Positions 56,258 through 64,000 of a stretch of DNA of 64,000 nucleotides are shown here, piece by piece; the first letter of the stretch is position 1; the number at the start of each line of letters is the position of its first letter. The DNA is taken from assembly GCA_963966185.1 (NCBI GenBank), contig CAWZYM010000233.1, positions 135,103-199,102 of the forward strand, in the 5' to 3' direction. Both the position numbers and the translations under genes were made by a program. Origin of the DNA: Rhabditoides inermis (lineage: Eukaryota > Nematoda > Chromadorea > Rhabditida > Rhabditidae). The notes beneath the pieces are model-generated. The model ran no database searches. It was not told where the DNA came from and saw nothing but the letters and a program-made list of their open reading frames with translations.

Positions 56258-57557
56258 GTCCTCTCTCCCCTCTTTCCACGAACCCTTGCTCACCTCGACT
56301 TGATGTAGACCACACTGTAGAACTTCCTCTGTTTGTTCCTGTACAGAGTGCGGAGCAACACCAGAAAGTTGCGCAACTCACCCACTCGGCAGTCAGTCTG
56401 TGAACAAAAAAAAATCAAAAAAAATCAGAAACTCTCTCAGAATAAAATAATGAGTTGATTTGCAACACTCCTTTGAGATTACGAGATGAGAATAAATTGT
56501 CTCTGCGACGCGACACTATCTCACAATTAAAGATACGTGCATTGTTAAACAAGCGTCACATTCCCTTAGGAGCTAAAGGATAGTAATTCGACATGCAACA
56601 CTCTTTTACAATTTACGGTAGGATAATAATTAGATCTGCGGCACACCCTTAGGATCACGATATCAGAATAGCTTGCGTCTTGCGTGGGCTCATTGTTGCC
56701 AATGTGTTACATATGTTAAGTACTCAACGGTAGTAAACTATTATAACTTGATTTGCGGCACACCTTTGGGATTACGACAGCATAATATTTTGCTATCCAC
56801 CTCTCTCACTTCACTCACAATGTCTATCTCGATGCGGGATACGATGCGCGTGTCGAGCAGTCGAGCGAACGTCGACAGCGCCTCGCTGCGCCTGCAATAC
56901 CCTCTTCGCAATCATGGAACGCGTATAGTGTGCATTAACATCGTGTGAATAAGATATAAACATATAATATGACTGAATACCGCTGGTCGACGTCCTGATG
57001 GCTGCCTGCGACCTCGTGTGTTTGGACGCTCGCCGGTGCCGCCGCTTCTCGCCCAACGGTACACGTTGCGACGCATGAACAGACGCTGCTGCAATGCACA
57101 TACATCGTAAACATTGTTACATGACGTTTTGTTATAATAACACCCTCACCGTGTGCACCACGTAGATGAGCGCGGCGCGGATGGACAGCCCCGCCTCGCG
57201 CACCTTTGCCCTATGCAGGCATGATGTAACAGAAATGATGTATACAACAATGAAAGTGAAGAAAAAAAACAATATGACTCACTTGCAGTCGGCGTTGGCG
57301 TCTGCGAATGCGAGTAGGTCCTCTGGCGGGAGGCTGGCGAGGATCGAGTTGCGCAGCTCCTGTGGCAGCACGTCCAGCGGGTGCGTGAACTCCGACTACA
57401 AAACAAGTGGTATATATAATTCCACACCGTTTTGCACCTTGATAATGTCGAGTGCGTCTCGCGGTCGCTTGGCGCTGCTCGGTCCTGCCTCGTCGTCCTC
57501 ACTGGCCGAACGACGTCGCGACTCGTACGTGTGGTCCATGCGAGACATGTCGCCCAT
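55159..57557 (-). CDS. F-box protein, substrate adaptor of SCF-type ubiquitin ligase
   Basis: Start MGDMSRMDHTYESRRRSASE one base after a ttttccag acceptor, then a basic stretch with a nuclear-localisation look (AKRPRDALDII). The F-box is HPLDVLPQELRNSILASLPP plus EDLLAFADANADCKAKVREA. The middle exons (about 55700-57000) encode mostly helices without recognised repeats. The C-terminal exons read LSYPQVCDQDAFKPFHDYLD, VRLRGGWDENNYSVRWA and RRASGCYLCCEMDSRGDSVS, ending EWNKLHRVTP. Substrate-binding domain type not recognised, no WD40 or LRR seen. Large F-box families are typical of nematodes, but this one has a longer C-terminus than the common FTH/DUF38 type. Internal exon joins uncertain. 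Confidence 0.65.
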
Positions 57558-58273
57558 TCTGGAAAATGTGAACACGTAAATAAACAACAAACAACTGTTA
57601 AATTGTACGTACAACGACGACGGGAATGTCAAAACCAAGAGGCGAGCGCGCGCGGTTGGTTGGTCTATGAACGACGGACGCGGCGCATAAACATCCTATG
57701 ATCTCTCATCGCCCTATCTCACACACACAAACACACACACCCTGCCCGTTCGCATGCGATGCGCCCAAGTGTGTTATAGATCTTATGGGATCTCAGGCAG
57801 GGTAGGGCTAATCTCGCAGTAAATCGCGTGTTGTGGGAGTAGAACGGAGAAGGAGCAAGATTGCGGCAATAGCGCGCAAATGAGAGATGCGGTCAGAGCA
57901 CCGTACCTCGAGCTGCAAGCGAAGTATATCGAAATTTATCGTTCCAATGCGTTGCGAAATACAGTGCCCGCGCATTTCATTTAGCTTCTTAGCGACGCTT
58001 CGAAATTTGAATTATCGCTCAAAAGACTGTGGCGAAAGGAGAAGGCGCAGACGAAGCGCGCATGTTTTCCCATCTTCTCTACTTTCCATTGTCTCACAAG
58101 GCCCACTGAAAACCAATTTTATTTTCTGACGATGACGTAGTTTCGCGCGCAAAAAAGAGAGAAGATATTTGCAGTGATACGGTAAACATCTTTATCTCTA
58201 TTCATGTTGCATATGTAAGTGGTAATGTGTTGCAGCAGTGTATGTTGAATCGCAGTTCGCCCTCGCTCCTCGT
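57558..58273. other. intergenic region between the F-box and kinase genes
   Basis: About 700 bp with no recognised gene. It includes an acacac microsatellite near 57720-57740 and holds the F-box promoter. Confidence 0.4.
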
Positions 58274-59902
58274 CTACTCCAGTCCGTCGAGGGTGTCTTC
58301 CTTGTCGAATCCCTTGAAGTTCTCCTCGGCCTCGCTTCCCTCAGTCACCACAGAGTCGTCCACCTCCTGAATACAAAGGCTATAGCCTAGATGGTCTGGC
58401 AACTCGTACCTTGAGCGTGTCTCCGTCGCAGTCTTATCCATCTCGGCCCTCTCTCCCGCCTCTTCCTCTGGTTTCACCTCGGCCATCACACTCTTCTTGC
58501 CCTTGCCGCGCAGAATCTCCTCCCACTCGAACGGATCCGTCCTGCAAGCCATCTCTCTCTCTTTCTCTCTCTTCTCTCTCTTTCTCTCTCTTTCTCTCTC
58601 TTTCTTCTTTCTTTCTTTCTCTCTCTCTCTCTCTCTCCTCTCTCTCCTCTCTCTCCTCCCTCCTCCCCCTCACATCTTGATGCCCATTCGCTTGATATCG
58701 TCCTTCATATACTTCATGTACTTGTCGTAGTTAGGTTTGTCGTGGTAGGTGAGTCGCTTCAGATCCTTGAGAATATCCACAAACATTCCAGGACACTCCT
58801 ATATATGAGAGGTTAGATAGTGAGAATGAGTTTCCGGCTGGCAAACGCATACTCACCTTGCACACCTTCTCCTCGCTGGTCGTCTCCTTGATCTTGCCCG
58901 CCTCCTTGCGCAGCGTACCCTATGATACTGTACTCTACCGTACTCCACCTCATTCGCACCTTCCACGGCAGACTTCCGGTGTGCAGCTCGATCATACTGT
59001 AGATGACACTGAACAGGTCGTCGTGCCTGCCCTGCTCCTTGAACTGGTGCACGTTCAGAGAGCAGTACCGCACCGTCCCTCGGAACATCACCTGCACCCG
59101 CTTGGTCAGCCAGGCTACTGTAGTCTACCGTACCTTGGTCCTCGGCTCGCGCAGCTTGCCGTCATCTGTGGTGATCTTGCGCGAGAGGCCAAAGTCGAAT
59201 ATGTAGACGACGTTCCTATTCGAGTAGCCCATCGAGAGGTTAGACGGCTTGACGTCGCGGTGGAGGAAGCCCGCGTCGTGCAGCTCCTCGATGGCCTAGA
59301 GAGAGGGAAGATAAAAAGAGGGGAGAGACTAACCTTGATGGTCTGAAGGGAGATGCGGAGAATGGAGTTGACGTTCATCTTTCTGTTAGGGAGGCGTCGG
59401 CGTAAGTCGCTCAGTTCCCTTCCCAGGAGAGACATGATGAGATAGGTGTAACTGCTGGTCTTTCCAGCCGCGTAGAAGCGACACACGTGGCGCGACCTGC
59501 GAGGAATGAGTGAGTGAGAGGGGAGGGGGGGGGGGGAGGGGAGGGACACTCACTTCTGCATCTTGCGCAGCACCACCACCTCCATCTTCAGAATCTCGTC
59601 GTCGCGACTCTTCATCAGCGCCTCCACTTTCATCGCTACTCGTCCGGCCGGCTGCACGGGTACTGTAGCTACCGTATGCCTGGGTTACTGTAGATACCTT
59701 TCCGTCCTTGATGATCTCCATTTTGAAGACTTGCCCGCACGCGCCCTCGCCCACTTTCTTCTTCACCACGAATTGATCCTGGAAGAGGGAGAGGGGATTG
59801 AAGCCAATGAAGGAGGAGGAGCAGGAGCAGGGCAGGAGTAGCAGAAGGCACCTTGATGACATCGCCGATGCTTATCCGTATCGGACCGGCCTCGTTTCCC
59901 AT
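58274..59902 (-). CDS. tau-tubulin-kinase-like (CK1 superfamily) protein kinase
   Basis: Start [16 protein letters not shown], then the glycine loop [19 protein letters not shown] lysine in [32 protein letters not shown] (catalytic loop with Asp); [10 protein letters not shown] (DFG); [20 protein letters not shown] (matching the TTBK RGTVRYAS signature); [34 protein letters not shown]. All catalytic residues are present, so it should be active. The C-terminus is short and acidic ([10 protein letters not shown]), unlike vertebrate TTBKs with long tails; this shape is common in the large nematode TTBK-like family, many of which are male-germline expressed. One intron is a CT microsatellite of about 100 bp. 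Exons about ten. Confidence 0.88.
58552..58656. repeat. CT microsatellite in the kinase gene
   Basis: ctctttctctct repeats on the plus strand (GA in the gene's RNA), between the exons ending DDIKRMGIK and starting [10 protein letters not shown]. Confidence 0.9.
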
Positions 59903-60234
59903 GGAGGCGTGCGCGCCACTCGCGGCGATAGAAGGACAACACACTGGGGGGGGGGCGGGCGAGGGAGGGAGGAGGGGAGACGGGGGGGCAGACAGACAGC
60001 ACAGGCAAATCGGGTAGGATAACACGGCGCGCACGCAAATCGTCCCCTCACCACTGCACACCCACGTCTTGGAAACTTCCCGTTGACTGGTGTACATTTT
60101 ATTCCCCCAGCTATCGCTATTATGGCACAATTTATAATTATTTGCACTTTCCGAATGTGCATACACAACGCACACCGTGAGAAAAGGAAAACACAATTGT
60201 ATAGTAATATTTTATATAATATCCAGTATCGGTG
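59903..60234. other. promoter region of the kinase and 3' flank of the SRSX-like gene
   Basis: Contains a poly-G stretch (59946-59955) and another at 59980-59988. Nothing coding supported. Confidence 0.4.
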
Positions 60235-60401
60235 TCACTTGGAAAACAACTTATAGAAGGCGGAGCGGTATTCTGTGCTGAAAATAGTGGCGGGGAATAT
60301 ATTACCGTATCTTTCGCTCACCTTATAAAGTAGTATATGGGAGAGTGAATCGAAGTGGAGATGTTGACGAATATACCTGCCACTAGCTGCAAAGAGATAC
60401 T

Positions 60402-60435
<34 letters not shown>

Positions 60436-61612
60436 GAGGGGCAGAAATGGAATGATTGACACAGTGAGCCAGTTATCTTCTCACTTCAAAGAGTAGTACG
60501 TCGAGTTCTCCTCGGAATGTGTGTTTGACGGAGTGATAAGGATGAATGATAGCACAGTGCTCAGCCACCCGCACACTAGACCCACTACTATCGCCAACAA
60601 CGAGCGAGTGAGCGAATCGCTTGCTGGAATGAAAGGTTCGTCCCGTTCCATCCACTTCCCTCACCTTTTGACTTTTGTTGAAGCTTTGATCCCGATTGTT
60701 TTCGACGGATGAGACGGTAGAAAATGGCGTACACTACGCATAATGAAATCAAAATGACCAGTGTGACTACCTAAAACGATTTCTCTCCCTCTGTGATTTC
60801 ATTTCCTCGCGCTTCCTTTACCTGCCATACAAGGGATGGGAAGCCATCGGCGATTGACTCGAATATACTACACATGACCGGTTTTCTCACTGAATAACAG
60901 TTACATATTTCTTTTCCACTACTCTCTACTTCCACTACTCTCGAACCCACTCTTGGATATAGAACGATGCCAATATCACTATGAACGTCGAGGTGAGAGT
61001 TGGCAGGAGTAGAATGAGGAATAAATACACTCTCCGGCTGATTCGTTTATAGCTGTAAAAATGTTCACAATTCAAAAGACAAATGAAGAAAATATATACA
61101 TTTTTGATTGTGCGACACTGAAGAGACGATCGACTCCGATGGAAAGAAGACAGCTGGAGCCGAAGACCATGCAAAACAACTGCGGGATGTCTGCGACACG
61201 ATTAAAATAAGCACTGCGCACACTGCGCATCACTCTTACTTGAGTAAAACAGGATGCCTGCGATATTGTTCGTTTTGTAATAAGATTGTATACTAGATGA
61301 AGGTAGGCTGCAATGACCGCACCGTAAATGTAAAAACACATAAATTGACTCACTCGTTTGATGAATGACATCACTGGCTACACAAATTGCAATGAGGGTG
61401 TTGCATCGCTTGCGTAAATTTCTGTAAGAAGTGTTCATAATTGATTAGTATAAAGTTAATAAAAACAATCTTCACCTCGATTGAAATGTTAAAATTACCA
61501 GTAACAAATTACAAATAATCCCGAACACTGCGATTGTTGCATAGATAATAGACGATATAACAAGGTATTTGTTGTAAGTCGGGTCTTCTAACTGCAATTC
61601 CAACAGAAGCAT
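60235..61612 (-). CDS. SRSX-type nematode chemoreceptor GPCR
   Basis: Seven-transmembrane receptor of the Srsx solo family. Start MLLLELQLEDPTYNKYLVIS follows directly on a tttttcag acceptor. Span 1 IIYATIAVFGIICNLLLVIL; then NLRKRCNTLIAICVASDVIH; ADIPQLFCMVFGSSCLLSIG followed by VDRLFSVAQS, the DRL variant of the DRY region; YKRISRRVYLFLILLLPTLT (span 4); SLTRSLLAIVVGLVCGWLST (span 6); and ISLQLVAGIFVNISTSIHSP with YYF (span 7), ending TEYRSAFYKLFSK. Joining the last exons requires the ctctcag acceptor at the TATCTC site, which avoids a stop present with the other acceptor. The conserved YRSAF ending is typical of Srsx receptors. Confidence 0.78.
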
Positions 61613-61969
61613 CTGAAAAAAGTGAATACACGAGACATGTGACGCCACTGTCGAAAAATCGTCAGAATGTAAATTATTTTGTGAATGTGAGAGAATCGAT
61701 GGATGGAGGCAATTTGCAACGATCAACAAAAAGAACTGGTCACCAAGGAGTTGTTTTGAAACGACAAAAGTGAAAACAGACAGGGAAAGTGAATAGAAAT
61801 CCTCCGAAAGTAGTCGAGTGCTCTGCCTCGCGCGGAAAGAGGAAAGTAAGTAATTAGTGGAGGGTGAAATGGATATTTGAAACGCGAGTGGGGGGATGGA
61901 AGGATTGGCAAGGTGACATACGTCCATACCCTTCCCCCATCTCTCTCTCCCCTCTCTCTCTCTCTCTTT

Positions 61970-62026
<57 letters not shown>

Positions 62027-62489
62027 CTCTCTCTCTCTTCTCTCTCCTCATCAGTCCCACCCTATACACTATACATTATGCTTCACTGCATATCTGATTT
62101 CCACCCAACTCTCCCACATTATTTTTCTCGACCTCATTTCGAGCCGCTGTGACAAACATGGTCATAATATGTATATGTACAATATATGTACAATGTACAC
62201 ATGACACATGTAATGATCATGGAGAAGAAAATAGATTTGACAGAGTGAGAGTGAGAGAATGAGTAGTGAGTGATAGTGAGTGAGGGATGAAGATTGGCAT
62301 GGACGCCGGGGAATACATAAAGAGGGAGTTCAGTTTTAATGCAAAGCAGAGTAAAGGTGAGAAAAAACGGAAACTCATAACGAGAACTCCCACGTCTTAT
62401 TGCTTCGTAGCAAACTGCGTCTGCACGAAAAGAACAGATATGCGAAACGAAACGGGAAGATCTTCTTAGTTTTAAAAAACGGGTGATGA
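61613..62489. other. intergenic region with a long CT microsatellite
   Basis: The SRSX promoter side is at the left end. No gene is supported; the open frames over the microsatellite are artefacts. Confidence 0.4.
61940..62050. repeat. CT microsatellite
   Basis: About 110 bp of CT with short interruptions (ttttct, ccct). Confidence 0.95.
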
Positions 62490-62921
62490 ATGGCTTCCGA
62501 AGGGAGGTTTGATATGTGTACAGCTTCCGTAGCCAGTAAGTGCCTTTTGCGCTCAATTCCACAACCAATAAACATAAAAGTCTTCAATTCAAAAATTAAC
62601 TTTGAGTCGTTCACTGTTCCCTCTGAACATTCTTCTCTCTTCCTCTCATCCCTTTTATCTCCTCTCCCGATAATTCATTCATTCATTCTCCTTCATTCTC
62701 TCCTCTCTGTTTTCTGTCTCTCCTTTCTCTCTCTCTCTCTATTCTATTTCTTTTTTCGCTCCTCTCTTTCCCTCACAGTCTATATAGAGAGGAACCGCAA
62801 GGCTGTCTCCAAATGTTATCGAATTCGGCAGCTGCAAACAACAGCGAGAACGCGAAAAAGGGTATCCGCCAATGTCTATGATACAATTGATGGAGAAATT
62901 AAATGTTTTAGATTGAATTAA
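62490..62921 (+). CDS. hypothetical two-exon small basic protein
   Basis: First exon MASEGRFDMCTASVA with a gtaagt donor; after a ~240-nt intron and a cctcacag acceptor it continues in frame YIERNRKAVSKCYRIRQLQT, RTRKRVSANVYDTIDGEIK and stops after CFRLN. About 62 residues, strongly basic in the middle. The splice signals are good but the family is unknown and no other exon was found. Could be a lineage-specific gene. Confidence 0.3.
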   Translation: MASEGRFDMCTASVASKCLLRSIPQPINIKVFNSKINFESFTVPSEHSSLFLSSLLSPLPIIHSFILLHSLLSVFCLSFLSLSLFYFFFRSSLSLTVYIERNRKAVSKCYRIRQLQTTARTRKRVSANVYDTIDGEIKCFRLN

Positions 62922-63334
62922 ATTGTTGTCACTCGAAGCCACGTCACCAGGTGGTCCTTCGAGCGAAATCTCAAATCAGGCTCACACAAAGTTTGTAGGG
63001 GTCTCTGGCCATGACATATGACATATTCGAATTTCATGGCAATACCTTTATCGGTGCAAAAAAGAGTTGCCGTGAATACGGATCCTACTGTGATCGACCT
63101 GCTCTGTGACTGAGTATACTGTAGTTTCAATAAACGTGATCGAAGTGAGCTGTGACCTTGTAAGTGGACTCATATATGGACAATGGACATTATGGTTTAT
63201 GGATCCAAACAGACCTACGTCCATGCGTTCATCATAACAACTTCCAATCTCAACGTTTATCTAGATGACGTCGAATGGCAATCAATCAATCGTTCAGCGG
63301 AATCGTTATATCTGAATATGACAACACATTCATA

Positions 63335-63584
63335 ATGTCGTATTCCATGTTTGTGGTTGTGCTGTGGGGGCAGGGTGCATGTATGAATGTATCTGTATCC
63401 TACTCCCCGTCCTTTGTCCCATGCTCCACATGTTCAGGTGAGAATGAAACAATTCACCATCATATATAATAGTAATCAATCGATAATCACTCGATATCAA
63501 GTAGTTGGTTTTTTTTATATTTATTATGCAGACTGTCCGCTCGGCTACGCGCTGCCAACCAACCTACAAAGACGCTCAATCTGA
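63335..63584 (+). CDS. hypothetical small secreted cysteine-containing protein
   Basis: First exon MSYSMFVVVLWGQGACMNVS continuing to CSTCS, gtgaga donor, then after tatgcag reads DCPLGYALPTNLQRRSI and stop. The start is weakly signal-peptide-like. Four to five cysteines in the mature part. Not recognised; could also be an exon pair of a longer gene. Confidence 0.25.
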
Positions 63585-63933
63585 TTCTTTATGTCTGTCT
63601 CTCTGTTCTTCTCTGACTCTGTTCTCTCTCCAGCGAGGCTCAAACCGTATATGACGTCGGGTAAGGGAAAGAAAACGATGAAAGCGGGCGACGACATCGT
63701 CTCCAGGCATTCGCGCCGATTGTGTCCAACTCTTTTGATACCTGCTCTAGCACTATGGTTTGGCACTCTTTCGCTGGGATCTTTAACTTGCGCCTTTATG
63801 TCCCAAAAGTCGTGATTCGTGATGAAAACAAGTTTCCGGTATGCACGAAAAGACGCATGAAAACTCAAATTAGCCTAAGCAAATCTACTAGTTTCCTGTC
63901 TCGCGCATGTTGCCTTGCAGTCATTGCGTGCTC

Positions 63934-64000
63934 ATGTCGTCTCTACCACTCGACCACCTCTTCCACCCGCCCCCTCTCGCCGTCCGGAGACTGCTCGTCA
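63934..64000 (+). CDS. 5' end of a gene that leaves the window
   Basis: After a tgccttgcag acceptor at 63920, an ATG starts an open frame MSSLPLDHLFHPPPLAVRRL that runs to the window edge. The context (acceptor shortly before the ATG) is like the trans-spliced starts of other genes here. Product unknown. Confidence 0.4.
   Translation, partial: MSSLPLDHLFHPPPLAVRRLLV

Noticed and set aside
61854..62152. Ser/Leu- and Arg/Glu-rich frames across the CT tract
   Set aside because: Pure microsatellite translation.
63545..63868. 107-residue minus-strand open frame near the right end
   Set aside because: No recognised motif, overlaps the more plausible plus-strand exons, and no splice or start context supports it.

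Overview
The window is nuclear DNA of a nematode, most likely a free-living or rhabditid-like species. The coding genes are broken by many short introns (mostly 45-100 nt, GT-AG). Several coding starts sit a few bases after an AG acceptor, as expected for spliced-leader trans-splicing. The gene content also fits: tandem serpentine chemoreceptors, an SRSX-type receptor, C-type lectin duplications, a worm-style TTBK/CK1 kinase, an F-box protein and same-strand genes spaced like an operon. All calls come from reading the sequence by eye; exon boundaries are my reconstructions.

Layout. 1-5.7 kb: gag-containing LTR-retroelement-like region with no pol, an 86-bp tandem repeat and a TATA-bearing LTR-like end. 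5.8-7.9 kb (-): mitochondrial enoyl reductase (MECR type) with a tRNA-Glu inside an intron. 8.4-11.0 kb (+): the most unusual gene, a predicted receptor with a secreted three-finger (Ly6-like) domain, one membrane span and a cytoplasmic PP1-like phosphatase domain whose catalytic residues are lost. 11.4-17.9 kb (-): FANCJ/DOG-1 helicase with a 209-bp G-rich minisatellite in one intron and a 1.35-kb inverted-repeat element in another. 18.4-23.1 kb (+): two tandem chemoreceptor genes plus a relic. 23.6-26.5 kb (+): fatty acid amide hydrolase. 26.7-27.0 kb (+): a small secreted peptide. 27.3-29.0 kb (-): Obg/GTPBP10 GTPase, divergent from the next cluster.

29.3-37.9 kb (+): FAM98, TMEM65, exocyst Sec10 and RPAP3 homologues, head to tail with 224-383 bp gaps, a candidate operon. 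38.1-40.0 kb (-): a membrane-anchored protein with an AMPK-type glycogen-binding domain. 40.5-42.9 kb (-): small secreted or unknown proteins. 43.5-47.4 kb (+): a C-type lectin with a triplicated C-terminal module. 47.8-50.7 kb: inverted copies of lectin promoter and exons around a foldback element with GACACCAC-type satellites. 51.6-54.6 kb (-): SUV39H-like histone methyltransferase. 55.2-57.6 kb (-): F-box protein. 58.3-59.9 kb (-): TTBK-like kinase. 60.2-61.6 kb (-): SRSX-type GPCR. The last 2 kb hold short hypothetical genes and the start of a gene that leaves the window.

Common themes: the housekeeping genes serve mitochondrial fatty-acid synthesis, mitochondrial ribosome assembly, secretion, chaperone assembly and genome stability, and they alternate with fast-evolving nematode families. 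CT/GA microsatellites and two short motif families recur in introns of unrelated genes.
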